64,000 bases of DNA from CAVVEQ01 sp963828855 (GCA_963828855.1 CAWHGB010000008.1:124001-188000); one strand, 5' to 3'. Positions 17,568 to 27,391 are shown, counted from the first letter of the stretch. Numbers and translations are program-made. The notes: generated by a model from the sequence alone, not told the origin.

Positions 17568-18873
17568 TTATTCTATCCGGTCGTAGAAAAGTGGCAAGGG
17601 CTGGCAGGGAGAATCCTGAAGTGTAATCGCCTCATGCAGGCGAACTTCAGCGTCGTTGGCATCTTCATTTGTTGCAGCATGCAGGGTGAACAAAGGATCT
17701 CCCATCTGCACCGCATCGCCCACTTTTTTGAGTACCAGGATCCCAACTGAATGATCGATCCGGTCCTCTTTTTTTACCCTACCGGCTCCCATAAGCACTG
17801 AAGTCTCACCCACCACGCGTGCGTCAAGCTTGCTGATAAAACCGGACCTGTCTGATCGAATGGTTTGAACAATCTTTGCCTGGGGAAGTTTCTCTGGATG
17901 ATCAACGAAGCTCACATCTCCACCCTGGCGCTGGACCAGGATGCGGAATTTTTCCCAGGCGCTACCATCCGCCAACACGCGTTTGGCCAGCTCCACACCT
18001 TCGGTGGATGATCCGACACGCCCACCTAGCACAAGCATCTCACCCGCCACTACCAGGCAATGCTGGCAGAAATCCTGAGGACCCTCTCCATGCAAGGTAT
18101 CTAGAGCTTCCTTCAACTCAAGTGCATTCCCCACGGCGCAGCCTAGCGGTTGATTCATATCCGATAACAGCGCAACAACTTTCCTTCCCGAAAGTCTGCC
18201 AATGGAAACCATCAACACAGCCAGACTTCTGGCTTCCTCCAGGGTTTTCATGAATGCGCCGCTGCCCACCTTCACATCCAGCACGATCGCTTGCGCCCCG
18301 CCCAGCGATCTTCTTGCTCATCACAGAAGAGGCGATCAAGGGCATGGATTGCACCGTTCCGGTAACATCGCGCAGCGCGTAGAATTTGCCATCGGCTGGG
18401 GCAAGGTCAGGGCTTTGCCCGGTGAGAACCAGGCCGATGTCCTTGAGTTGATCAATGAATTCATCCCGGGAAAGGTTGGTGCGGTAACCGGGGATGGAAT
18501 CCAATTTATCCAGAGTGCCACCACTGAAGCCCAGTCCCCTACCGGACATCTTACCCACTGGCACACCGCAGGCCGCCACAAGTGGCTCCACAACCAGGGT
18601 GGTTTTATCCCCCACACCTCCGGTGGAATGCTTATCCAGAGCAATTTTCACAACTTTGGAAAGATCAAGCGTTGAGCCGGAATTTGCCATCGCCAGGGTC
18701 AGGTCGGTCGTCTCCCGGTCGGTCATACCTTTTAGTAAAACCGCCATCGCCCATGCTGCAGCCTGGTAATCGGGGATATCGCCCCGGGTGAATCCGGTGA
18801 CAAAGAACTCAATCTCCTCGCGGCTGAGTTCGAACCCGTCCCGTTTCTTAATGATCAGATCCACAGCATTCAT
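17568..18873 (-). CDS. pyrimidine-nucleoside phosphorylase (one frame shift)
   Basis: Splits thymidine or uridine with phosphate. The family signature SGRGLGFSGGTLDKLDSIPG, KHSTGGVGDK and, after the shift, DVKVGSGAFMKTLEEAR are all present. Two overlapping frames cover it; they join when one G (minus strand) is removed near 18296-18303, which changes KKIAGRGASDR into KKIAGGAQAIVLDVK. The span is 1306 nt, one base over 435 codons, which fits the 434 residues usual for this family. The shift is most likely a sequence error. A weak inverted repeat lies just upstream (18890-18930). Confidence 0.88.
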
Positions 18874-18942
18874 GGTTTTTTGACCTTTAATCCCGTAAAG
18901 ACAACACGGGCAGCCATTTTGCTGGGTGCCCGCGTTGCAGCT

Positions 18943-19739
18943 CTACTTCTTCAGGCTGATCGTCACCTTTCGATTTGGTTCGTCGCCTACGCTCTCGGTG
19001 AATACATCCGGGTGATCTTTAAGCTGGATGTGAATGATCCGTCTTTCACCTGCAGGCATGGGCTCCAGCACCTGTTTCTTGCCGGTAAGGATGGCCTGAT
19101 CAGCCATTCGGTCAGCGATCCGGCGCAGCTGGCTCTCCCGGCGGGAGCGATACCCCTGGATATCGATCATCAGCGGCACCCATTTCCCCAGCTCTCTGCA
19201 GACGATCAAGCTGCATAAGATATTGCAAGGCGTTGAGGATCTCGGATTTTCGCCCGATCAGAATGCTGAGATCTTCACCGGTGATTTCAATGAAAATGCT
19301 TCTTTCTCCGCTGCGTTCTTCCGGTTCGACATACCGGACAGCAACTTTGGCGAAGACCTTCAATTTATCCAGCATTTCCTCGACCACCGCTTTAGCTACC
19401 TGCAGCTCGTGATCATCCCCGAGGGAAATCTCCTTCTGCGCTTTCGGTTTGGCTTCCGGTTTTTCCACCTTGGCATTCTCAGGCAAAGCCTGGGGTTTTC
19501 CCGGGTTTTCCCTCTGCGGGTTTTTCCACTTTCCGGGTCTTAGAAGAAGGTTCCTCATCCCGGATTGTCAGACGCACTCTTGCCTGGCGGTGACCTAAAC
19601 CAAGCAGTCCTTTGCTGCCGCTATCCAGGATCTCGACTTCCACTGCGTCCTTGGGCAGACCAAGCTGATCCAGCCCCTGTTCAATAGCTTCATCGATTGT
19701 TGGAGCGATGATCTCCAGGTTGGTTCTTTCCTGTTGCAT
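18943..19739 (-). CDS. jag: RNA-binding protein Jag/KhpB (two frame shifts)
   Basis: Three frames in order give an N-terminal Jag_N domain (MQQERTNLEIIAPTIDEAIE onward, about 65 residues), a charged Lys/Glu/Pro linker, a KH domain with ILIGRKSEILNALQYLMQL, and a C-terminal R3H domain (RRESQLRRIADRMADQAI). Shifts lie near 19500-19520 and at 19208-19209. The span is 797 nt, two bases over 265 codons, matching two single insertions. Jag/KhpB binds RNA and affects cell division and envelope genes. It follows yidC with a 16-nt gap, as in most Gram-positive genomes. Confidence 0.9.
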
Positions 19740-19755
19740 AAATTTCCCTCACCAA

Positions 19756-20586
19756 TTACTTTTTGGCTTTGGAGCCAGATTTTTTCGTCGGGGTTTCAGT
19801 CTTCGTCCCCATAAATGGAATCAAATTCCGCCAATTGCGCCAATCGATCTGCCCCATCATCGCATACTGGAAAATTCCGATCAGGTTGGATGCAACGAAA
19901 TAGATCGCCAGACCTGCCGCCAGAGTGAAGGAGATCCAGCCCATCAACAACGGCATGTACATATTCATCGTCTTGGTCATTTGGGCGGATTGATCGTTCC
20001 CTCCCATGGAAGGCGGGGTCATCAGTTTTTGCTGCGCGTATGTGGTGATCACCACTATGATGGTAAGCACCGGGATGCCAAAATTCAACCCGGGGATATA
20101 CAATCGCTCCGGTTGGCTGAGATTCATCCATAAGAATTGGTCATTTAGAGGAATCAATTCCGATAGATCGAGAAAGCGGGGGTAGATGTGATTGGTGAGC
20201 TTGAGCAGGTCAAAATTGGTGCTCGCAAGGGCCATGATCAAGGCCTGGTACAAACCGATGATGACCGGCAATTGGATGACCGTTGGAAGGCAGGAAGCGA
20301 AGGGATTAATCTTCATTTCCTTATATAGATCCATCTGCGCCTTCGCCAGTCCTTCCTTATCCCCTTTGTACTTGGCCTGCATATCCAGGTAGCGTTTATC
20401 CTTCTGCAGGTCAGTCATCGCCTTCGCGCCTTTGATCTGTTGTGCCTGAAGCGGCCAGGTGACCAGGCGAATAAGGATGGTGAAGAGGATGATCGCAATT
20501 CCGAAGTTCTGGCCGATCAGGTCGTAAATGAAAAGTAGGACATTTACGAAAGGTGTAACGATTACCGCGTTAAAAATATCGCCCAT
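19756..20586 (-). CDS. yidC: membrane protein insertase YidC/Oxa1
   Basis: Inserts and folds membrane proteins with or without SecYEG. The 276-residue protein has an N-terminal helix and four further helices, with the conserved IRLVTWPLQAQQIKGAKAM arm and the hydrophilic groove Arg in that stretch. LPTVIQLPVIIGLYQALIMA marks the next helix. A basic tail ends the protein (KKSGSKAKK), as seen in YidC proteins that contact ribosomes. The frame is intact. Confidence 0.95.
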   Translation of the reverse strand: MGDIFNAVIVTPFVNVLLFIYDLIGQNFGIAIILFTILIRLVTWPLQAQQIKGAKAMTDLQKDKRYLDMQAKYKGDKEGLAKAQMDLYKEMKINPFASCLPTVIQLPVIIGLYQALIMALASTNFDLLKLTNHIYPRFLDLSELIPLNDQFLWMNLSQPERLYIPGLNFGIPVLTIIVVITTYAQQKLMTPPSMGGNDQSAQMTKTMNMYMPLLMGWISFTLAAGLAIYFVASNLIGIFQYAMMGQIDWRNWRNLIPFMGTKTETPTKKSGSKAKK

Positions 20587-20644
20587 GATGGTATTCCTAT
20601 CTTATTTTGCAGGCTTGAACGGCCAGGAAAGGGCGCCGTTCGTT

Positions 20645-21708
20645 TTAATGGATCTGCATCAACACGTCACCACCTTTGACTGGTACCAGGATCAGATCGC
20701 CCACCAGAACAGGGTCTGAATATAGTTGACCAGTTAATTGTTGATGCCAATTCTCGGTAAGATCAATTTTCAGACCGACCACATTTCCAGCTTCGATTGA
20801 CGTATACAACCCCATCCGGAATAAGCACCGGTGAGGCAATTACGGAGGAAGAGGTGTTGATAAGAGTCGGTTTACTTTTCAAGTCCTTCTCATTTAGCGC
20901 GTAAAAATCGCCGCTTTGCACGCCAATAAAAACCTTGCCATCCTGAATGACAGGTTTGGACCAAATTCCACCGCTTAGCGTGGTTTGATCGAGGACCTTG
21001 CCGGTTTTACCATCCACTTTGGAAAACAGACCGCTGATATTCCCCACCAGCAAATTGCCATCCGCGTCCAATACCGGGCTCGTCACAAGGGCACCGCTTA
21101 AGTCGGTCTGCCAGAGTTGATTTAGTGTTTTTAGATCGTACGCGTGCAGATAGTGGTCCAACCCGGAAAGGTAAACTACTGTTCCGTTCAGTACCGGTGT
21201 GGACCAGAGTGGTCCGCTGGTGGTAATGGTTTTCACTAACTGTCCGTTACGTTTAAGGATATAGAGGTTGCCATCCGCATTCGGAGCAAAAATAAAATCA
21301 CCTGCGATTAATGCCCCGCCGATATAGCGATCCTCGGCATCTGAGAAATTCCACATTTCGGTGGAGGTCGTAATATTGATCCCATACAATACTTTGCTGT
21401 AATTACCAATGACAAGCATTTCACCATCGATCGCCGGCGGAGCGAATAGAATCCCATAATTCGGTCCCCTGGCAAAAAGGCTTTCGATGAAGCCTCCACT
21501 CTCCTGGCGTTCAGGAAATACCCATTTTTGGGTACCATTGGTGAGGTCCACGCCATAAATGGCTGTACCGCTCGCAAGGTAGGCCAGCATCTCCATCGAT
21601 GGTCATACCCGGCCAGTTATCCACTCCACCCCCTGCACCGGTACAACCGGCCAGGATAAGTGCTGTGAATGTCAACAAGATCACAATCGCGATTTTTTGA
21701 TATTTCAT
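20645..21708 (-). CDS. PQQ-repeat beta-propeller lipoprotein, BamB-like (two frame shifts)
   Basis: Signal peptide with lipobox ILAGC near residue 22, followed by repeated blade units such as GNLYILKRNGQLVKTITTSG and GNISGLFSKVDGKTGKVLDQ. These PQQ-type blades predict a seven- or eight-bladed propeller outside the membrane. Frame changes lie near 21597 and 20800-20815; the span of 1064 nt is two over a multiple of three, fitting two insertions. It sits between yidD and yidC in an otherwise canonical operon, suggesting a link to membrane or secreted protein biogenesis. It has no catalytic motif. Confidence 0.82.
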
Positions 21709-21723
21709 CCTTGGTTACCTTTT

Positions 21724-22017
21724 TTAAGGGACGGGGTCGTACCCGCCCGGATTGAATGGATTACAGCGGATCACCCGCCAGGTTGCCATGATCGAACCTT
21801 TGATGGCACCATGCTTATAAATCGCCTGATATCCATAATGTGAACAGGAGGGGTAGAACCGGCAAGTGTTAGTAGGCATAGTTCTTGATAAAGTACCCTG
21901 ATAAAGGCGAATGAGCGCAAGAAGTGGCCAGCGAAATAGTGTTTTCAAGTTAACCGGCAAATCCCGCAACCGCGGCTCGCTGGCATATTCCGAATCACTG
22001 GAGTGAATTTCACCCAT
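21724..22017 (-). CDS. yidD: membrane protein insertion efficiency factor YidD
   Basis: A small amphipathic inner-surface protein that helps YidC-dependent insertion. The signature CRFYPSCSHYGYQAIYKHG with its conserved cysteines and RVIRCNPFNPGGYDPVP is clear. It has 97 residues and overlaps rnpA by 8 nt. Confidence 0.95.
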   Translation of the reverse strand: MGEIHSSDSEYASEPRLRDLPVNLKTLFRWPLLALIRLYQGTLSRTMPTNTCRFYPSCSHYGYQAIYKHGAIKGSIMATWRVIRCNPFNPGGYDPVP

Positions 22018-22354
22018 TATTCTGTATCAATTCAGCCTTGGTCAAGAGGCTTCCTAAAGCAGCCAACATCAGCTGGTAGGATGCAATCTGTGTACCCTGA
22101 CGTGCCACCAGGATCAAATCCCAACCATTTCGTATCGACGGCAGCATTACGTCCATGCAAGCGCGCAAGCGGCGTTTAATCCTGTTCCGCTCCACGGCTC
22201 CCCCGGAGCTTTTTCCGGCGATTACCGCGATGCGGACATGATCCAGGTTGTTCTCTTCGATTATTAACACAAGAAGCGGGTGGGTATAACTTCTACCGGT
22301 ATGCCTCACCCGCTTGATCTCTTCAGAATGGCAGAGTCGGTTCTTCCGTTTCAC
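22010..22354 (-). CDS. rnpA: ribonuclease P protein component
   Basis: The protein subunit of RNase P, which matures tRNA 5' ends. The RNR motif GGAVERNRIKRRLRA is present near residue 50, with the N-terminal RLCHSEEIKRVRHTG helix before it. Length 114 residues is normal. It follows rpmH and overlaps yidD, the usual order. The RNA subunit gene is not in this window. Confidence 0.95.
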   Translation of the reverse strand: MKRKNRLCHSEEIKRVRHTGRSYTHPLLVLIIEENNLDHVRIAVIAGKSSGGAVERNRIKRRLRACMDVMLPSIRNGWDLILVARQGTQIASYQLMLAALGSLLTKAELIQNNG

Positions 22355-22424
22355 GCGTCAGCTTGCTATGGTACAAATCCGAATGAAAATTGTAGGAATG
22401 CCAATCCGGGCTTACCTGGAGTTT

Positions 22425-22595
22425 TTACCAGCGGATGCGTTTGACGTGATTGTTCGCTTTTACCGTTAATTGATGACGACCGCGAAGGCGTCGGCGTTTC
22501 AAAACTTCACGTCCATCCGCGGTGGACATGCGCTGCCGGAAACCATGAACGCGCAGGCGGCGATGGATGTGAGGTTGATAAGTTCGTTTTGGCAT
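22425..22595 (-). CDS. rpmH: 50S ribosomal protein L34
   Basis: The start is the Met of MPKRTYQPHIHRRLRVHGF at 22595, preceded by a purine-rich AAAGGAAAG ribosome site. RQRMSTADGREVLKRRRLRG completes the L34 signature. A longer frame five codons upstream is not needed. The 56-residue protein carries about ten extra C-terminal residues (VKANNHVKRIRW) compared with standard 44-46 residue L34. It heads the rpmH-rnpA-yidD-propeller-yidC-jag operon. No dnaA or dnaN lies beside it. Confidence 0.95.
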   Translation of the reverse strand: MPKRTYQPHIHRRLRVHGFRQRMSTADGREVLKRRRLRGRHQLTVKANNHVKRIRW

Positions 22596-22644
22596 ACACT
22601 TTCCTTTCAATCAAAAAATCACTTTGCGAAATGCGCAAGCGCCA

Positions 22645-22674
22645 ATTATACCTTAACAAATCCGGTGATGGGAA
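22645..22674 (-). promoter_or_regulatory. promoter of the rpmH operon
   Basis: Minus strand: -35 TTCCCA (complement of 22669-22674), an 18-nt spacer, and a perfect -10 TATAAT (complement of 22645-22650). It lies about 50 nt upstream of rpmH. Confidence 0.65.
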
Positions 22675-22750
22675 TATTATTTTCGCATTTTTCACTACTT
22701 CTTTTCCCCAATACAAACACTCGCTCATGATTTTCTAGAAGTTCGTTTTT

Positions 22751-24022
22751 TTAGGCAATGATTCGACCAACGACGGATTCGGATTCTAGTTGTTCAAGAC
22801 GAACTTCACTGATTACATTAATTAAAGGTGAAGTGTGTGCGGTTATCACCCGAAGGTAATTCCCGCTAAGGCCACTCAGCTTCCAGCTATCCCCGCTGGT
22901 TGGAATGGCCTGTTCCCAAAGCACCTTCAAAACCTTCCCTAGAAAATCATGCCGGTAATTATTTCCTGATTCGGCAAGAAGAGTGCGCATTCTTAGGCTG
23001 CGGACTTTTCTAATCTGAGATTCAACTTGGTCTGGAAGGCAGGAAGCAGGGGTTCCCTCCCGGGCGGAGAAATGGAAAACATGTCCTCCAGCGAAACTCA
23101 TCTCATCTACAAAATCCAGACATTCCTGGAATTCATCCTCCGTCTCCCCGGGGAAACCGACGATGATATCAGTGGTTATTGCCATCTTTGGTACTTCCTG
23201 ACGGATCCTTTCAACAATCTCGCGGTATGAGCCTGGTGTATTTATCCTTCCCATTCGTTTCAAGGTGGATTGGCTGCCGGATTGCAGCGGTAAGTGTAGT
23301 TGGGCACATAAACGCTCATTCTTCCAGAGAGTGAAGAAACCATCAGGTAAGTCCCATGGTTCGATGGAGGATAACCGTATGCGCGGAATGGAGGTCTCCT
23401 TGAGGATATTCTGGACGAACCAAGAAATATCCCTCGCCGGGGAAAGATCCCTTCCCCAGGAACCAAGTTGCACACCGCTCAGCACAGCTTCCTTCGCACC
23501 ACTTTTTTCTGCCGCATGGATATCTGCGATTACCTCTCTTATCGGAGTAGAGCGGCTTCTTCCCCGCGCGTACCGGGTGATGCAATACGTGCAATGTTGA
23601 TCGCAGCCATCCTGGGCTTTTATAAACGCGCGGATTCGTTTCCTTGGCCCCTTCACTTGCTCACGGAACTCGAAAGCCTCTTCCGTAAGGTTCATATCGA
23701 GCACTTGGCTCACCACGTGATCCTTTTCGGAATTGGGAATAACAGATTCAACCCCATCCAAGTTAAAAAGCGCATTCGCTTCCAGTGTAGAGAGGCATCC
23801 CACCGGGATGATTCTTCTGCAGCCCGCACGCCATGCCTGGCGGATCTTTTGGCGAGAATCAGAGGCTGCCTCGCTGGTGACTGCGCAGGTATTGATGATT
23901 GTCAGGTCCGCATCCGCCGGTGAAGCGACGATCTCATGCCCACTCGCATGGAACTGGCTGGAATATTTCTCGATCTCCGCCTGGTTCAACCGGCAACCGA
24001 TGGTATCCAGGTAGACCTTCAT
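22751..24022 (-). CDS. mtaB: tRNA (t6A37) C2-methylthiotransferase MtaB
   Basis: Radical SAM enzyme that adds a methylthio group to t6A37 in tRNAs reading ANN codons. The N-terminal domain opens with VYLDTIGCRLNQAEIEKYS and further cysteines near residues 46 and 75. The radical SAM cluster is CDQHCTYC near residue 142, and a TRAM-like C-terminus is present. At 423 residues it is a typical MtaB, and the CRLNQAE start separates it from MiaB. Its start overlaps the lipoprotein gene stop by 4 nt. Confidence 0.92.
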   Translation of the reverse strand: MKVYLDTIGCRLNQAEIEKYSSQFHASGHEIVASPADADLTIINTCAVTSEAASDSRQKIRQAWRAGCRRIIPVGCLSTLEANALFNLDGVESVIPNSEKDHVVSQVLDMNLTEEAFEFREQVKGPRKRIRAFIKAQDGCDQHCTYCITRYARGRSRSTPIREVIADIHAAEKSGAKEAVLSGVQLGSWGRDLSPARDISWFVQNILKETSIPRIRLSSIEPWDLPDGFFTLWKNERLCAQLHLPLQSGSQSTLKRMGRINTPGSYREIVERIRQEVPKMAITTDIIVGFPGETEDEFQECLDFVDEMSFAGGHVFHFSAREGTPASCLPDQVESQIRKVRSLRMRTLLAESGNNYRHDFLGKVLKVLWEQAIPTSGDSWKLSGLSGNYLRVITAHTSPLINVISEVRLEQLESESVVGRIIA

Positions 24023-24733
24023 TGCTGGTAAAGAATGAGATTATCGAAGAGGATATCCGTCCCAGCGGTAGTTGTCGTTCCCGAGATCAACCCGATCCGC
24101 CCCTGGGTGAAATCGCCATCTTGAACGATCGTCAGGAGGTTACCGTTAACGAACAACCCAAGCTCGTCCTCCTGGCAGACACCCAAAATACGGTTCGTCC
24201 CCCTGCCGCGTACGATCCCGGCATTGAAATCCATAGTTTTTCCCGCTCAACAGGGAATATTGCCCATCTTTGACCTTGATGATCCCATAATAGCCATCGC
24301 TGCTCACCAGGAAGGCATAGAAATTCTCAGCGTCAAGGTACCGGCAGATCACCCCGAAGGTGTTATCATCCGGCCCACTCAATTTGGATGCATCCACCCC
24401 CACCGCGATGTTGCTATAATCCCCCTCCCTCGTAGACCAGTAATCCTTTTCGGTTTCATTAATAAGAAAATCCAAACCCTGGTGCGCGTAACTCACCGTA
24501 CTTCCTGTTGCTGAACTGGTCGTAGTCCAACCGCCTCCTGCCTGGCTGAAATCATCCTGGTAAAGAATCTGACTTTGCGGGATACCCTCCTCCGATCCGT
24601 AGACCGGATCTTGGGTTTGAAGATTTCCTGATGAAAAAAAGGAACATCCGGGTAATAAAAAGAGATTTAACAGGAGAAGATAGATGGTGATTCTTTTCGC
24701 ATGCAGGGGGATACGTGTATTGAGACTCATCAT
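24019..24733 (-). CDS. lipoprotein with LamG/concanavalin-like domain (one frame shift)
   Basis: Signal peptide and lipobox FLLPGCSFF near residue 30. A single beta-sandwich domain follows, opening with DDFSQAGGGWTTTSSATG and containing NTFGVICRYLDAENFYAFL and YYGIIKVKDGQYSLL. This is the DUF1080/LamG-like pattern frequent on Chloroflexi surface lipoproteins. The frame breaks at a T5 tract (A5 on the coding strand, 24237-24241); removing one base joins LLSGKTMDFNAGIVRGRGT. The span is one base over 238 codons. It probably binds a carbohydrate or other ligand; no enzyme site is visible. Confidence 0.75.
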
Positions 24734-24761
24734 TTTAAATTTTACCGTAGAACCGGTTGGC

Positions 24762-26207
24762 TCATTGCCCGGGAAAATATTGTTTCAGCAACCTGCTTGC
24801 GGTCAGGCCGACCGGTCCGCCAGGGTCGAGCGCGAGGGCAGCCTCAAATTCCTGCCGGGCGGAGGATGCTTTCCCCACCCCCCACAAGGCTTGCGCATAG
24901 TGCAGATGGCTGCGGGCTAATCCTGAATTGGAGGCGACCGATTTACTGAGGAATTTTAGTGCGTTATCGGGGTCTCCCTGGCTGAGAAGCAGCCAACCCA
25001 TCAGGTCGTTGGAGACCGGGTCATCCGGTGCAAGCAGCACGGATCGTTGCACGGCTGCTTCGCCGGCTCCATCCAGGTCGATCCCATTGGCGAGGGAAAA
25101 ATCCGCCAGTGCCTGCCACACAGTCAGGTTCTCCGCATCAACAGCTGCAGCCGATTGGTATTTCTGTAAAGCCCCAGCCGTATCACCTGAGGCATAAGCA
25201 GTTTTTGCCAGTTCCACCAACCAAAGGGACTCGCGGGGCTCCTCTACGGAAAGGGATTCCAGGTATTTCCTGGAAAGATCAGTCTGTCCGCGCTCCCGCC
25301 AATAGATTGCCAGGAAATACCGCCCCAATCGCGAGCGGTCATTCAGCCGGGTTGCCTTCACTAAATCCGGGTAGCCATCCTTCTTCTGCATCAGGCGGGA
25401 TTCTCCCAGCATCGCCCAACTTTCTGAATCAGATGGTTTGAGATTGGTTGAGTTTATGAACGCGATTTCAGAGAGATCCCACTCCCGGGCTTCAAAGAGA
25501 AATCGGCCTATCCTCGTAACGCGCTCTACTTTGCTTATTTCAGGTGTATCAAGAATGGAGATCAATGGGGTGAGTTTCGTACGGAGTTCGGGATTCCCCG
25601 CGGAGATCTCCACAATGACCGGCAGCGCTGATTCGGGATTCAAGGTTACTTCAAGCATGGAAATTTGCCACGCGATCTCCCCGTTCGGATCATTTTCAGT
25701 ATCCCGCCAAAGTTTCAATGTAGTAAGGGCAGCCTCAAATTCACCGAGATTCCGCCATTCCTGGACTAACGCGAAGATCTCTTGCGCTCCAAGGTTCTGA
25801 AAGGTCCCCAATTCCCTGAATATATTTTCGGCTTCATCAATTTTCCCCATTTGAACCAACACCTTACCAAATTGAAGACCTTCCTGAAAACCCAGGGGAG
25901 CCTCGCTTTTCGCTTTGGAATACCAGGTGGCTGCATTGGGAGGATCCCCCGCCAAATCATAGGCTTCGGCGATCTGAAGCACGAGTTCGCTCCTCCAAGG
26001 TTCCAGTCGAAGGAGTTTTTGCAAAGATTCCGCCTGGTCTGTAAATCGGTTCTCACTGCCGGCTATATCGGCCGAAGTTGAAAGGGCGTGAACCTGTGAG
26101 TAATAAAATGAACCTGATCCAAGGAGGAGGACCAGAAAAACCCCAATAGCAATTAACCAGAATCTCTTCTTGTCAAAAATATTCATCGCGCCAATTATAT
26201 TCCTCAT
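24762..26207 (-). CDS. membrane-anchored TPR-repeat protein
   Basis: A start at 26207 is favoured because GGGAGAA lies just upstream; this gives 481 residues. One hydrophobic helix (about residues 15-35) is followed by about ten tetratricopeptide-like repeats, for instance LQIAEAYDLAGDPPNAATWY and YAQALWGVGKASSARQEFEA near the end. TPR arrays are protein-binding scaffolds. The repeats should lie outside the membrane. It starts the group TPR-lipoprotein-mtaB; its partner is unknown. Confidence 0.8.
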   Translation of the reverse strand: MRNIIGAMNIFDKKRFWLIAIGVFLVLLLGSGSFYYSQVHALSTSADIAGSENRFTDQAESLQKLLRLEPWRSELVLQIAEAYDLAGDPPNAATWYSKAKSEAPLGFQEGLQFGKVLVQMGKIDEAENIFRELGTFQNLGAQEIFALVQEWRNLGEFEAALTTLKLWRDTENDPNGEIAWQISMLEVTLNPESALPVIVEISAGNPELRTKLTPLISILDTPEISKVERVTRIGRFLFEAREWDLSEIAFINSTNLKPSDSESWAMLGESRLMQKKDGYPDLVKATRLNDRSRLGRYFLAIYWRERGQTDLSRKYLESLSVEEPRESLWLVELAKTAYASGDTAGALQKYQSAAAVDAENLTVWQALADFSLANGIDLDGAGEAAVQRSVLLAPDDPVSNDLMGWLLLSQGDPDNALKFLSKSVASNSGLARSHLHYAQALWGVGKASSARQEFEAALALDPGGPVGLTASRLLKQYFPGQ

Positions 26208-26268
26208 GGATTCTCCCTGCGGAGAGCTTCCACCCAATTTTGGCGTTCATCCCCGTTTAATCCTTGCC

Positions 26269-26295
26269 TTGACACAGACCTTCTTGCGTGATAAT
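26269..26295 (+). promoter_or_regulatory. promoter of cspA
   Basis: A perfect -35 TTGACA (26269-26274) and -10 GATAAT (26290-26295) are separated by 15 nt, slightly short. It predicts an mRNA leader of about 95 nt before the cold-shock gene. The leader contains a CTCCC/GGGAG hairpin at 26341-26359. Confidence 0.65.
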
Positions 26296-26398
26296 CTTCT
26301 GCCCCGGACGAGACGCTATCGTTGCGAAAGGTTCAATATCCTCCCTTTTCTATAGGGAGCTGCGTCTCAAAATTTTTTTTATGAAAGAGGAAGAAGTA

Positions 26399-26611
26399 AT
26401 GGCAGAACGTTTTGTTGGTACCGTTAAGTGGTTCAACCCAGCCAAGGGTTACGGTTTCATTGGTCGTGATGATGGCGAAGATGTCTTCGTCCACTTCTCC
26501 GCCATTGAGATGGATGGTTACAAATCCCTGAAAGAGGGCCAGAAGGTCGAGTTTTCGATCGAAAAAGGCGCCAAGGGATTGCAGGCTGCCGAGGTCCGCT
26601 CGGCCGAGTAA
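26399..26611 (+). CDS. cold-shock domain protein
   Basis: A 70-residue RNA chaperone. The start is the Met of MAERFVGTVKWFNPAKGYGF at 26399, with GAGGAAGAAG upstream as ribosome site. RNP1 KGYGFIGRD and RNP2 DVFVHFSAI are both present. It stands alone between its own promoter and a strong terminator. A long untranslated leader is typical of cold-shock genes and may act in temperature control. Confidence 0.95.
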   Translation: MAERFVGTVKWFNPAKGYGFIGRDDGEDVFVHFSAIEMDGYKSLKEGQKVEFSIEKGAKGLQAAEVRSAE

Positions 26612-26630
26612 GACAAGATCTTACCTAACC

Positions 26631-26664
26631 AACAGGGTCATCGAAAGTGACCCTGTTCTTTTTT
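26631..26664 (+). terminator. intrinsic terminator of cspA
   Basis: A perfect 10-bp stem (26631-26640 with 26648-26657, AACAGGGTCA/TGACCCTGTT), a 7-nt loop, then CTTTTTT. It also separates cspA from the convergent DUF218 gene. Confidence 0.92.
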
Positions 26665-26671
26665 AATTAGC

Positions 26672-27391
26672 TTACCTTTGGAAAAATAATTTTAGATATT
26701 CCAGGGTGGCATATTTCCATCCCTGGGGATGCAGCCACCAACTGAAAGGTTTATACCAATGCCCCTCCACCGGGTGTGTGCGTAGTTGTATGCCGGTACC
26801 CTCAAAAATCCTATCAAATATGATCTTGGCCCGCCGGGTATGGTATGGATCAGTGACGATCATGGCGGATTCCATCCCCTGCCGTTGCATTGTATCCAGA
26901 ACTGCTTCCGCTTCCCCCGATGTGCTGTTGACGATCATTTTTGGAAGGATAATGTTGCTGATAGGAACGCCCATCCCGGCCAATTCCACAGCTTTGATCC
27001 CGTTTGGATCAATTGGCGATTCTTCCGTGCCGGGGGTAGGTGTTTTGCTCAACCCGGTATCCGTAAGGATCACGGTATCGGCATACCCTTCCTTATATAG
27101 TCTGGCGGCTTCCGGGATCCGGTCGCTTTCTGCCCCACTGAGCACAACGATCGCATCCACATTCTTGGATGGATCGGATGCGATAAGGTAATTTCCCATC
27201 AAAACCAAGATAAGGAAGATCAGGAAAGCACCGCCGATAATCCCTGCGGTGAAACAACCACACGTGGAGCGATTCCTGTGATCCGCTTCCAACTTTCCCG
27301 TATTGTCTTCTATCGATTTGCCTTCCATATAAGCTATTCTAGTGGAATTCTTCCCCGGATTCCATTCTCTAATCCATCCATTAAGTTTCAT
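26672..27391 (-). CDS. DUF218 (YdcF/SanA-type) membrane protein
   Basis: One hydrophobic helix (about residues 45-70 from this start) is followed by the DUF218 fold. DAIVVLSGAESDRIPEAARL carries the conserved Gly/Arg pattern. ADTVILTDTG, then SGEAEAVLDTMQRQGMESAM and VTDPYHTRRAKIIFDRIF match SanA/YdcF. Such proteins are tied to envelope integrity, and the biochemical activity is not settled. The start is uncertain: 27391 and 27328 are both possible, and neither has a clear ribosome site. It runs divergently from the methyltransferase gene. Confidence 0.8.
   Translation of the reverse strand: MKLNGWIREWNPGKNSTRIAYMEGKSIEDNTGKLEADHRNRSTCGCFTAGIIGGAFLIFLILVLMGNYLIASDPSKNVDAIVVLSGAESDRIPEAARLYKEGYADTVILTDTGLSKTPTPGTEESPIDPNGIKAVELAGMGVPISNIILPKMIVNSTSGEAEAVLDTMQRQGMESAMIVTDPYHTRRAKIIFDRIFEGTGIQLRTHPVEGHWYKPFSWWLHPQGWKYATLEYLKLFFQR

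Noticed and set aside
18885..18935. Inverted repeat (AACGCGGGCA/TGCCCGTGTT) between jag and the phosphorylase gene as a terminator
   Set aside because: No T-run on either side; it may be only a chance stem.
26341..26388. Hairpin plus T-run before cspA as a terminator
   Set aside because: The T-run is about 17 nt after the stem, and the ribosome site follows directly.
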